Below are positions 10,739 to 21,500 of a stretch of 64,000 nt of DNA, piece after piece. Below the pieces are notes generated by a model. That model was not told where the DNA came from. It saw nothing but the letters and a program-made list of their open reading frames with translations, and did no database searches. Positions within the stretch are counted from its first letter, which is position 1. Every line of letters begins with the position of its first letter. Both the position numbers and the translations under genes were made by a program. Origin of the DNA: Loripinus fragilis (Eukaryota > Mollusca > Bivalvia > Lucinida > Lucinidae); contig OZ026516.1 of the NCBI GenBank assembly GCA_964019695.1, positions 81,299,018 through 81,363,017 of the forward strand. Reading direction: 5' to 3'.

Positions 10739-10881
10739 GTGTTTCAGGTTACCCGACCGTGCCTAAATATTGACATCCCCCCACCCCTCCTACACACAAC
10801 CGTAATTTTTTTAAGCATTTTTAGGGGAATCACAGTTAGTTATTTAGTTTCCCCATCTTCACTTTGTCCAACCTGAAACAC
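10739..10881. mobile_element. GTGTTTCAGGTTAC element, right (inverted) copy
   Basis: The termini are GTGTTTCAGGTTACCCGACC and CCAACCTGAAACAC. Internally CGTGCCTAA, TTTTTAAGCAT and TTTAGGGGA match the reverse complement of 9928-10122, so the two copies are in opposite orientation. Confidence 0.7.
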
Positions 10882-11291
10882 ATTTTTCCCCTTTTTATCT
10901 TAGTCTATATAGACAGATATGTAAAAAATATAAAGAAGCATCAAAGCTTCTAGATATACAGTTATGTCTTACGATTATTTTCACCTGTTTTAATTTTGAC
11001 TAAACTAAAATTGTAGCACCTGTATTGCAATGACTGTTAAAGTGTGTATATATATGCATTTATGGTGTTTTAATTGAATGTTTACCAAGTTTCATTGTTG
11101 TATATATAAAAATTGATACTTGCATCCAAGTGTTATTGTAAATACAGACTTTGAATATCTTTGTGATGCAAAGTTAACTTTGTATCAGGTGTACAGTGGA
11201 ACAGATAAGCCCCTTTTTGAGGGTATTCAATCAAATTCTTGTGTAAAAAATAAGCAAATGTTGTTTTTTTTAAGAATGGAGTGCTCTAAGA
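10882..11291. other. gene-free stretch
   Basis: AT-rich sequence with TATATATA runs and no supported feature. Confidence 0.4.
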
Positions 11292-11816
11292 GTGATTAAA
11301 ATGTGGGAAAAGCATACAAATTCAAATGTTTATGTCCCAAAAGTACATGGGCAGCTTATCTGGACCTCTGTCTACCTGTCTATAACGAAAAGATCAGCAA
11401 TCACTCACCAACATCGCATTAACCATGTTGAGGCTGCAGACTCAATCACTGTTGACATGTTCCTAATAATCATCGTCTCCACAGTCTTCTATGTTCTATC
11501 TCGAAGGAAAATAGAGCTTCGAGATTCTCCTAGACTGTCCCTCGTGGTCTCCGATTTTGTTCAGCTTGATTCTTTTTCGGTCCGTAAATCTGAACGGAGA
11601 GCTGGATTTTTATACAAATATTTGTACATAGTCTTTCCATCACACATAGAAGTCATATATCAAGACGATATACTGTTGCCGGTCGCGTTAACCGGTGACA
11701 TTGGCAGAAAATCTAGGCTTCCAGTCTTGCATATCTGGCGCCATCTTGATTCGCGATCAAAAGAAACACCGCAAAGCGTGTTTATGTTAAAGATAAAATC
11801 CGTATTGCTATATTAG
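11292..11816 (+). other. unassigned 174-codon open frame
   Basis: This is the longest open frame in the window. The predicted product has one hydrophobic stretch near residues 56-68 (MFLIIIVSTVFYV) and no domain or low-complexity signature I recognise. Codon usage is unremarkable, there is no clear upstream promoter, and no splice pattern links it to the gene at 15.4 kb. It could be a single-exon gene, a transposon remnant or chance. The underlying DNA is richer in CpG than its surroundings, and an ATGGCGCC start-like site faces the other way at about 11741. Confidence 0.2.
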
Positions 11817-12107
11817 GTGTAAGGGATATATAATGGATACAAATTCAATGTTGCATACCGTGTTGTTACCGTTTCCTAGTAAATTTTCAGAAAAAGGAAG
11901 AAATCAGGCACCGAAAACGGCACTATTTTTTAAGGCGTTGACATTGTAACTGCGCCGTGCTTCGATCGTCATCGCAACAGCGCATACTTTAATTATGCAT
12001 ATGGAAATGAGCCGGTTCTCAAGGTAAAATAAAGTGCGAAGAAAGATTAACAAAAATAAATAACAAAAATAAAATAAAGATTAAAATCAGTGGTGGTATG
12101 CAAGAAA
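11817..12107. other. gene-free stretch
   Basis: Mixed, locally CpG-containing sequence (11935-12010) with no supported gene. Confidence 0.4.
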
Positions 12108-12262
12108 AAGGATCTTATATGTGTGTCGAGTCGAGATAGAAGTTTCCAACCCTCGGAATGACGTTGCTGATCGGAACCTCGGCAGAGCCTCGGTTCCGAT
12201 CAGCAACGTCATTCCTCGGGTTGGAAACTTCTATCTCGACTCGACACACATATAAGATCCTT
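12108..12262. repeat. ~155 bp nearly perfect palindrome
   Basis: The left arm runs from AAGGATCTTATATGTGTGTC through GTTTCCAACCC and GGAATGACGTTGCTGATCGG. The right arm is its exact reverse complement through TATAAGATCCTT, apart from a 1-nt length difference at a TCGG step. The loop is only CTCGGCAGAGCCTCGG-like. Such a structure can extrude as a cruciform or give a long RNA hairpin. The loop resembles the GAGGCTTGCCGAG loops at 1236 and 2299. Non-coding, foldback class. Confidence 0.85.
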
Positions 12263-12710
12263 ATAGTAAACCACTAGTGGTACTTGTCATTATATCACTC
12301 CCATGAAAAACACAAACGAACAAATAAATAAGTAAACAAACAAACAAGCAATATGGCCCAAACCAGGGACTACTTGGTCTTAAGTTGAACATTCTACCAA
12401 TGCGGCAATGGGTAAAGAAGAGATGATACACTAGTTTAGTTCTTTTCATAAAGGCAATTAGTTAATGCTAAGACAAGCATGCATATGTGAACAGCCATAT
12501 TAGATTATTCACAGCTCGCATATATATATACAAAATAAGCCTCAGTCAAAAAACTCCCCACTGGCTAGCTAAAAATAGCACAAAGGCACGCCCAAGCATT
12601 TGGCGAGCGCTCTCACAGTGTCCAATATGTTGCCCTTGGGTTTCACCCAAGCTAAAAAAAATGGAGCCCTCCCGCCTACGACGTCATTTTTACAAAGATA
12701 ATTGACTTAA
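12263..12710. other. gene-free stretch with a possible tRNA-like fragment
   Basis: At 12348-12420, on the minus strand, CCATTGCCGCATTGGTAGAA ... AGTCCCTGGTTTGGGCC resembles a very degenerate tRNA-like SINE head. Nothing else is supported. Confidence 0.3.
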
Positions 12711-12846
12711 GAAGCACAGTGGCTCAGCATTTCTTAGAGTGTTAAACTAGGGATCGAAGGATTATTAATTTGTGAATCACCAGAGTCAAAGTGTTGTGTC
12801 ATGGGGCAAGACATTTTATCAGCTAATAGTACATACATTGAATACG
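12711..12846 (+). mobile_element. degenerate SINE copy
   Basis: GAAGCACAGTGGCTCAGCAT ... TCACCAGAGTCAAAGTGTTG-TGTCATGGGGCAAGACA follows the order of the SINE family (head, CACC-GCGTCA, TGTGTCC-GAGCAAGACA), with many substitutions and no clear tail. Confidence 0.5.
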
Positions 12847-12924
12847 CATGAATATTAAATTTTCTGACCAGAATTGCCTGACCAGTATAACTCGGAACGC
12901 ATTGAGATGAAACTGGACCAGACG

Positions 12925-13085
12925 ATCAAAATATATTTGGTCATACAGATGTGTTGATAAATGATATTTTTGTGAACGCCAATACTTGTACGTTTTAAGA
13001 CAATAAATAAAGATAAACTCTTACTTTTTTAAAAACACTCGGTTATCTTTTGACATGGGTCCTGTATCACTTAATGGAAGCAAAC
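12925..13085 (+). repeat. duplicated block, copy 1
   Basis: CATACAGATGTGTTGATAAA through TTTTGTGAACGCCAATACTT and CTCTTACTTTT to GGGTCCTGTATCAC is repeated about 470 bp downstream at 13398-13560. A fragment containing TTTGTGAACGCCAATACTTG also occurs at 24831-24910. Dispersed repeat of unknown class. Confidence 0.7.
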
Positions 13086-13397
13086 CATATATGAAATTTG
13101 GAAGAAATCCAATTAAAAGTGACTAAGTAAGAGTGACCACGGTGGATGCAAACTGATAGACGGCGGCCATTTTGCCGACCATCTTGATTATCATTTGTCG
13201 GAAAAAATCCATATTTGAATTTGAATCAGAGTTGATGCAAGCAATCCATAAATGCTATTTGGAAGAAATCCGATTGAAAATGACTGTTAGAGTGACCACA
13301 CCAGCAGAAGGACGGACAGATGGACGGACAGACAAATGGAAAGACATATGGACGGACAAGCCAAACACAATAGAGCTCCGCCAACTCGTTGGCGTGG
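13086..13397. repeat. diverged repeat with GGACGGACAGA-rich tract
   Basis: Phrases such as GGAAGAAATCCRATTRAAARTGACT occur at about 13100 and 13262, and a degenerate GGACGGACAGATGGACGG microsatellite lies at 13312-13360. A similar GGACAGACAGATGGACAGAC tract is at 8755-8780. It behaves as part of the repeat defined by the flanking duplicated blocks. No gene. Confidence 0.5.
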
Positions 13398-13560
13398 ACC
13401 TAAATATATACTTGGTCATACAGATGTGTTGATAAACGATACGCACGTTTTTGTGAATGCCAATACTTGTACATTTTAAGGCAAAAAATAACGATAACTC
13501 TTACTTTTATAAAAACCCTGGGTTATCGTTTCAATGGGTCCCGTACTACGTTAATATCCT
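13398..13560 (+). repeat. duplicated block, copy 2
   Basis: Second copy of 12925-13085, with an 8-nt insertion (CGCACGTT region) and scattered substitutions. Confidence 0.7.
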
Positions 13561-13588
13561 TATACCAGTATCAAAATGTCAAATGTTA

Positions 13589-14096
13589 ATTCTTGCATAG
13601 ATATCTATTCGTATAGCTGTTTACACCCATTGTCAAATGAACAAAAATCCATGTTCAAATCAGGAGATTCACGTGCTGTTTGAACATGGGTCAGAACTTG
13701 AAAAGACTTAAATGAGCCCTGCATTATTTGCATGACGTTATACGGAAAGCGCTGCGGACCAGACTGATCATTTCGCCGATGTTTTTGTTCGCGAAAACGT
13801 TGCGCACGGTTATGACGTCATGACGTTCGAAAGTACACAGCCGACGCCATTTTGTTTAGAGAAATCCAGTGTAAGAAAATGGACAATTTAATGTTTTAGC
13901 AGCGTTTTCAATGCGAATTGGGCTGGAATAATGTAAAATATGCAAGAATAACGATCACACATGTTTGTTTCATTGCATTAACACTTGCCGGGTCCCTCGG
14001 ATGATGCTGAACACTCGGCCTATCGGCCTCGTGTTCAAACAGCATCCTCGGGATCCGGCAAATGTTAATGCATGAAAAAACATGTGTGATCCCTAT
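13589..14096 (+). repeat. ~510 bp tandem duplication, copy A
   Basis: ATTCTTGCATAG ... GAGATTCACGTGCTGTTTGA ... CATTTCGCCGATG ... GCGAAAACGTTGC ... GACGCCATTTTGTTT ... to the hairpin half is repeated head-to-tail at 14097-14610 with roughly 75-80% identity by eye. The copy carries a long foldback at 13942-14104 whose arms are AAYRATCACACATGTTTG, GCATTAACACTTGCCGGGTC and TGAACACTCGGCC with their complements. Confidence 0.8.
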
Positions 14097-14610
14097 ATTC
14101 TTGCATGGGAATTCGTTACGCGAAGCTGTTTGAAGCCGCACAATCCATGTTCAAATCATGAGATTCACGTGCTGTTTGAACATTGCTTTTTACTTGAAAA
14201 AGCCTAAACTGGGCCCTGATTTGCATGCATGACGTTACACTGGAATGCGTTGCGGCCGTGACTGGTCATTTCGCCGATGCTTTCGTACGCGAAAACGTTG
14301 CACGCGTATATATGACGTTGTGGCGACGTAATGACGTTCGAAAGTTGACGCAGACGCCATTTTGTTTTGAGAAATCAAGTGTAAGAAAAGGGATATTTGA
14401 TGTTTAAGCGACGTTTTCAGCGCGGTTTATGCTGAAATCAGGTAAAATATGCAAGAATAACGATCACACATGTTTGTTTTATTGCATTAACACTTGCCGG
14501 GTCCCTCGGACGATGTTTGAACACTCGGCCTAAAGGCCTCGTGTTCAAACAGCTTCCTCGGGACCCGGCAAATGTTAATGCATGAAAAAACATGTGTGAT
14601 CCCTATATTC
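14097..14610 (+). repeat. ~510 bp tandem duplication, copy B
   Basis: Head-to-tail partner of 13589-14096, with its own foldback at 14451-14610. The 60-codon open frame inside (14225-14407) is not conserved in copy A and is taken as incidental. CpG content is higher than in neighbouring DNA. Confidence 0.8.
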
Positions 14611-14765
14611 AAGAGAGAACCAACATAGCTTTTCTCTGGGGCGCACTATAGTCTCCTCTTGGGTTTTCTCATCAATTCCCATATCTTTGGAGAGAACGAA
14701 ACTTGCAGTCACCCAATACATGTCTATAATTTCTTTAGCCTGAATATCTGACTGATTTATTCAAA

Positions 14766-14981
14766 ATGAGAGAATCGAACAGTAACTCAACCTTAAATTT
14801 ACGATCAGTTAGTAATAAACATTTTCTGATACCCAAGCCTAAAATTAACTTGTTTAAGAATAGTTTATCGTACTCAGGTGCATTAGTTTGGAATAGCATT
14901 CCACTTGATATAAAAAATTCTATGACTCTAAATTCCTTTGTTCAAAACTGTACATTCTGGTTAAAAGGTAAATATGTTTAA
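14766..14981 (+). pseudogene. 3' end of a LINE (non-LTR retrotransposon) reverse-transcriptase ORF
   Basis: The 71-codon frame ends in TAA at 14979-14981. It contains IPKPKINLFKNSLSYSGALV and WNSIPLDIK..MTLNSFVQNC, the pattern (FKNSFSYSGA.LWNSLP..I.....L..FK) found at the C terminus of many metazoan non-LTR reverse transcriptases. Only this tail survives, because the upstream sequence is the unrelated tandem duplication. 5' truncation is the usual outcome of target-primed reverse transcription. Family-level assignment (CR1/Jockey-like or other) is not possible from so short a piece. Confidence 0.8.
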
Positions 14982-15044
14982 TTTGCATAGCCAGCTAGAG
15001 GGTCATCTAGCTTTCATTGTTGTTTTATTATAGGGCCTTGACGC

Positions 15045-15165
15045 GTGAATACCTGTCTTCGTGGGTTTGCAGACAACAAAGGCGCAGACCAGCCTGCGCT
15101 CCGCGCAGTCTGATCAGCACCTTTGTTATTCGCTTATTGAAAAGTACAATACCTAGACTTGCTAC
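15045..15165 (-). repeat. GATCAG hairpin element
   Basis: GCAGACAACAAAGGCGCAGA-CCAGCCTGCGC / GCGCAGTCTGATCAGCACC-TTTGTTATTCGCTTATT is an interrupted palindrome and the inverse of 6657-6770. Confidence 0.65.
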
Positions 15166-15404
15166 GAGTGAAATTTCAATTTTCTAGCTAGCCTATGTAG
15201 CGGACCAGGTTGGTTTGAATCTCACTTTGTTGGAAACCCCGAAGCTAGGTTTTCTCACGTCATGACCCATATGTATATGTGTGTAGGGTGTGGGTGTTCT
15301 TTATTGTTGGATATATGTATTTTCCTCATGTTTGAGGTCCCCAAGGAAGATTGATTCGTCAATTGGGTTACCCTCACTAAATAAAGTCGTTACTATTATT
15401 TCAG

Positions 15405-15556
15405 TCTGTCTACCTGATGGCACTGTTCAAGTAACCAATCCAAACGTTGGTGTCTACAGTCACGTGTTTGCTGTCCAGGATGAAGGTGTCTCTGCAGCTG
15501 TGAAATGTACAGTTTCTACAAGTGGCGCACAAAGTAACATAACTGGATGCTCTCAG
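15405..15556 (+). CDS. ZP gene exon (first seen), ZP-N start
   Basis: Acceptor TATTATTTCAG, donor GTATGC. Two bases finish a split codon, then 50 codons begin CLPDGTVQVTNPNVGVYSHV and run to TGCSQ. Contains conserved cysteines 1-3 of the ZP-N half and an NIT glycosylation sequon. Ends in phase 0. Confidence 0.85.
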
Positions 15557-18500
15557 GTATGCAAAATACAGAACAATAATTGCTATTTCTTCCATGGGTC
15601 TATCAATACACTGAAGCCTTGAGTCTCCAGTATCCTATACATGCGCGGATCAAGAGTTTTTTTCAGGGGGTCCAACTTGGACTCTTTTTTTTGGATGAGG
15701 GGATCACAGTACCACTAAAAGCGGGCCATCATTGGCCCGCCAGCGAATCGATGTGCCAATTATGGCCCAACAATGAATGCTGGCTTGGTAGTTTTTAATT
15801 CAGGGATACGACCACTATTGCTAAGAAACCCTATATTTTTGTAATCGGACCCCTGTCCCTTCCCTCTGGAACCGCGCATGCTATACCCATAACCTAAGTT
15901 GGGATGACTTTGAAATGGTGACATGTGACCTCCTTAAAATTTACATGTATATGATGGACAACCCTATCCTTATTTTATCTGTATGGGAAAATCAGTCAAA
16001 TGGTTTGACTAGATCTGAAGGAATCTTGGTTAACATTTAACCAAACTACCAAATACCTTCCACCTGTATGTCTGGTGTCCCATGTACTGGGGTAGCCACC
16101 TCACTCCCCCGGTAACTGGGACGCCCGCAGCAGTAAAACAGTAAACTCAGAATCTAGTAAATCTACATTAAAATTGACTTTATTTAAATTCTCTATCTAG
16201 TTATGTTCCATGAATTTACTCATTTTTGTCCTATGTGAAGTTGTTTCATCCTTGTATTTTAGGACAATATCGTTGTGGTCTGGTTCTCCAACAGAGCTGG
16301 TAGTGTGGACACTTTTGCTGGTACCAGCGCTATTTCCTATGAAGTTCAATGTAATGATCTTCCTTCTGGAGGAGTTGATAGGACAGCTGTCAACAACCTT
16401 GCTGCTAAGTAAGTAAGTCTTCATTATGTCCCCACCTTTCAGTTACTTTTCTAACCTGTCTGAAACCTTCAACGTGCTTGGCAGCATTAGAACAAGTTCC
16501 TACAAATTTCCATAATATATTTCTGCTATGGTATGCCTCACTTTAAACCACGGGGCCATAAAAATATACTCAAAGCCACCAATGCTCTTTCTCAAGGATT
16601 TTTTCTGGTGTATTCAATTATGCGTTGACCCAGAAATGTAAGGGCGTTCAACTTTACTCTTCCAACTTTTTTTTAGTTGAGTGTCCAAATGCTACTTAGA
16701 GGGTCTGGATGGGGTAATATAATTAGTGAATAATGGCCCCTTTTTTATAATGAATAGTGAATAATGAGCCCAAAAAATAATGAATAGTGAATAATGAGAG
16801 CCTAAAAATAATGATTAATCCCATTTTTTAATGAATTGAAGAAAAAATTAATGAATAGTGAATAATCATATTTCTTTGCCACCTTTCTTACTTTTAATGA
16901 ATAATTGGTCTTATCTTACTGAATAACCCAAAATTTTAATGAGATGAATAATGGGCTAAATTTTTAATGAATAGTGAATACCAGACCCCCCATCCAGACC
17001 CTCTACTAAAAGCGAGCCATCATCGGCCTGCTAGGGAAACGTTTTGCCGTTTCTTTGGCGGGTCAACAATGGTCCAACATTGAATGCTGGCTTGATAGCT
17101 TTGTAATTTTCCAAGGGATATGGACCAGTATTGCCAAAGAATCCTGTAGCTTTGTAATTTTCCAGGGGGGATCTGTACCCCTGTCCACCCCTCTGAATCC
17201 ACGCAGGTCAATCATTCATCTGATCTGTTATTGCATTACCGCTAGTTTAATCTAAACCGAATATTGAAGCACTGGCTCCATACCAACGAAATGACCTGTG
17301 CTCCTTAGTAAAATTTACATCATTTCTACATAGGCGGATCCAGAGGGGGTCCAGGGGATCAGACCACCCCTACTAGATAAATCAAGTTGTTATATGCTTA
17401 ATTAGAAATATTAGTATGGACTCCTGTTGAAACAATTGGACCTGTTGGTCCAGTTGCTTCTTGAGGGAGGTTCTTACGGCCCTCAATATGTGGAGTGAAA
17501 AAATTGTCAGGTCCCTCCTGACGCACCTTCCAAGTGTGGCCAATCTGTTCACATTACGGTGGCTAAGAGCCCAAACTACCCTATGCCCAAACTGGAAATC
17601 AACATAAAGATATCAATTATTTCTTTTCTTATTGGCTTTCTAAAATGGTTTAGGTTTAAATCACACACTTTGCAGGAGGGTAAATATTGCGTAGGTAAAT
17701 AAGTTGTCCTAAAGCTAAATGAGTAGGTTCTTTTTGGGCACCAAATTGTCTAAAATGGTGGCTGAGGAACAATTTTCCGTTAAAATATTTTCCTATCGGG
17801 GACCTAGGTCAGTTTTTGTTCATCTGTGACTCGTTGATATGCGTCCCTTTGGGTGCCTTAGCTTGACTACGCTCTGTGATTGTGGAAATCCTAGTTATAT
17901 TTACCGTCTTACCTTGCATTATGTTTTTTTGATTTCAGCATTGAAGTTACAACACAGGATGTAGTCACACCATCTTTCGTAGTGTCTTCAGAGTTGAGAA
18001 CTGTCAGTCAACTTGGCTCATCTGCATCATCGGCTACTGTTGGTGACACTCTTTACTGGACAATAGACATTCCATATAAGTTTCTGTTATATAACAGCTT
18101 GATGACATAGTATTCGTTCTGAACCACAGAAGGTATAATCAATCGAAATGGACTGATAATCCGAGTTCTACATGGACTGATAATCGGAGTTCTACACTAT
18201 CCCATGACTGGGCAAGGTTGTTATCCTATAAACACATTGCAAAGCTACCAAATGACATGGCCACATATCCGAGGAGAATCATTTTCAAATGGGCATACTA
18301 AAATACAAAACCCTAAGAGAAGCAGAGTGACCCTTCATAAAACTTTACCTTTCGTATTTTCTAATGTTTACACTTATATGGTGCTTGCTTCGCAGGTGAA
18401 GGGTACCTGGTTTTATCTTCACTGAATCCCCCATTTTCTTGTTTAATTTCTTAACATAGATAAGCTCTGGCTTCACTGTTTTCGGTAAATGAGCTGGTCT

Positions 18501-21500
18501 GGGTGTTTAAAAGTACCAAGTCGCACACCTTGGCATTTGATTTCTGATACAGTCGGCCAAATTGTATTGTAAACTAAAATGCATGACAATGAGTCTATTT
18601 GATCTCTTATGCATAGGGAAAGCATGACGTATTCAATACTACGAGCGTATTCTGTATTCTGTGGTAGGTTAATTCATTAACTATATACTGAGACTACCTG
18701 CGTGACAGAAAACAAGGTAAACTCACCAGATAACCTACCCACACCCCCATACCAGATGATAAATAACAAGAATCTGAACAAATGATTTTTGTATGATTTT
18801 TTATTTTAACCCCTTATTCGTTCCCAACGCTACCAAGCAGACACATGATGCTACAGCGGTGTTTCATTTACACATACCTATTGAGGGTCTAGATGGAGTA
18901 TAATGATTAGTGAATAATGGCCCTTTTTATAATGAATAGTGAATAATGAGCCAAAAATAATGAATAGTGAATAATGGGAGCCTCAAAGATAATGAATAAT
19001 CCTATTTTTTCAATGAATAGAAGAAAAATAATGAATAGTGAATAATCGGACTTCTTTGCCGCCTTTCTTACGTTTTAATGAATAATTGGTCATACATGTA
19101 TCTTAATGAATAACCCAAAATTTTAATATAAGAATTATTTGTTTTCATGTTAGAGTGCATCTCACTGAGGTATGCCCCTTTGATTAAAATAAGATTGGAA
19201 TCTTGATACCATCTAAAATAAAGGTTAAATTCTTTACCTCACTTATTATTATAAGCCTCAAATACCACTGATCTACCAAAATCAGTATTCAATGTCAATG
19301 TCAACTTGGTCTGAATTTAGAAAAATGCCAGTCTAAAGAGGGACATGTCTCAAATCATTTTTACAGACTGCAGGCAGACGAAAGTGAACCAGGTTATATC
19401 TATAGATTTCATTGCTATGCTTTCTTTAGTTACATTTTTCCTGAGTAAGTCTCATTGTTTTGGGAATTCTCAAATGAATTTTAACAGCTTAATTACAAGG
19501 TGATATATGCAGTGGCTCAGTGATGGAGTGCTTGTCTCCAGACCAAGGGGCCGCATGTTCGAGCTTCACCGGCGTCACTGTGTTGTGTCCTTGAGCGAGA
19601 CACATATTATCCTTGCTTAGTACTGGTTCAACCCAGGAAGACCCGTCCCCACATAGCTGAAATTGTTGACGGAGATGTACGGAATCAAATCGAATGCAAC
19701 AAAAAGTCAGGTAATACGGAGGTCTAATACTTTGAAAACCGTTTTAGTTTAACAATTAAAACTCCAAATTAACACACCGATTCCAAAGCTAAAATATGTT
19801 ATTTGCAATTACATTGGTTTTATCGTATTCACTTAATTGCTTTTACAGTTATATAATACTGAAGTCAGTAAATTTGAAATTTTGTGGGTTTGTTCTCTGT
19901 ACTTTCAAACATCAGCCACCATAACTGGAATTTCTGACTGTGGATTATTTTAAATTTAAAAACTGGTAAATTAACAAGAAAATTTACATTTACACCATTT
20001 AAATTTTGTTTGGTAGCTGAATATTCTGCCAAGATGGATTGTACTGCCTACTCTGGTTCCTCAATCAGCGGAAGTCCTAGCAAGTTCCTGGTGGATGATG
20101 GGTAATATCTCTTTTAAAAGCTGCTTTATCTATCACTATAAATCCTTTTTTTTTATAAAATATAAAACAAATCAGCGAGGTCATGTACATATTAGGGGTT
20201 ACAAGTTACAGTAAAATCTGCCTAAAGCGGCCACTCAAATGGACAAAAGGTCTTAAAAACAGGTGGTAACTTAGTGCATGTTGGAAGTATTGCAGTGTGC
20301 AATACTTTTGACCTATGCTAAACGGTATTGAAAACACATTTTGGGACTTGAGTGGCCACTTAAGACAGGTTTTACTGCATTTCCAAATCTCTTTTGACCC
20401 TGTTTTTTCTCTTGGCAAATGGCACTAACCTGATGAAATGCCACATTCTGTTTAGACATTTTGCTGAGCTCACATGCTAGGGTTCAGGCCGGTAAATGTT
20501 TTTAACCATATGCCTCCATTATAGCTTTTAGGCAAGATGTGGTACCCACAACTCTTAAATCCTAGAATTACCGATTCCAATAAGTTTAATCAACAAACAA
20601 GCTTAAATAAGAATGAGATAACAACGCAATGTTTATCCACATTAAGCCCCAAAAGGTTGACGTTATACATGTGAAGTAAGTAAGGGTGCAAAGATCAGGA
20701 ATTGATACAACCAAGTATCACACCTGGCCCAGGATACCAATGGGAAAGTGACAAACTCGTACATCGCAAACGAGAGCCAAGAGGTCAGCCCTTTCCCAGC
20801 AGGTGACCATAAGACACATATAAACAGACGCACACAAAGGCATAGCAAACACAAGAAAACCGTAAAAGATCCACAAAAGAAGTACCGCCTTGGAATGGGT
20901 CAGAACACTTCATTGAAAAGAATATCGATATGCAAAGTCACTTTTCTAAGACGCATCTATATACTCATGCTAAAAAGGTCACCCCCATTCACCCGCTATG
21001 TTAAATATAGGCATGAATGTTATAATTACAAATATATTGTCATAAATAATATCTTGTATGATATGACTGCCACCTTTATTAAAGCCTTCTGTGAGCATAT
21101 TGTGAATGCTTTGAAACCTGCGTATACCTACCTGTGGAATGCATTTACATTATTCAACCAGCTAGCCTTCCAGTTCGGGTAATGTGGCAACTGGGAATGG
21201 ATACAAGGCATTTACTCGCCAGCCTAGAATATCCCAGAGTGTTGACATGAGCGGATTGCAAACAGTTTCTTGCCACATGACTGGAAGAGTATTGTTTCTG
21301 ATAGTAACTCAGCTTGATAAACGGGTAAAAGACTTCACACATATAGCGTTGGCCTGTGTCCCAAATTGCAACCACGCCAGCACTGCGAAGTATGCAAAGT
21401 AAACAGACAAATCCATTACCATATTATACAGCACTCGAGATGGCCTTGTTTTTAGCATGTGTATTACCTTTTTTAGCATGAGTATTAACTAAATTAACAA

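Noticed and set aside
15290..15404. Continuous upstream extension of the first ZP exon frame
   Set aside because: A good TATTATTTCAG acceptor precedes 15405 and the upstream frame has no signal peptide or ATG, so it is intron.
20748..21182. 144-codon open frame
   Set aside because: Its first third is the antisense of dispersed repeat B; the remainder matches nothing known to me and lies inside the ZP intron.
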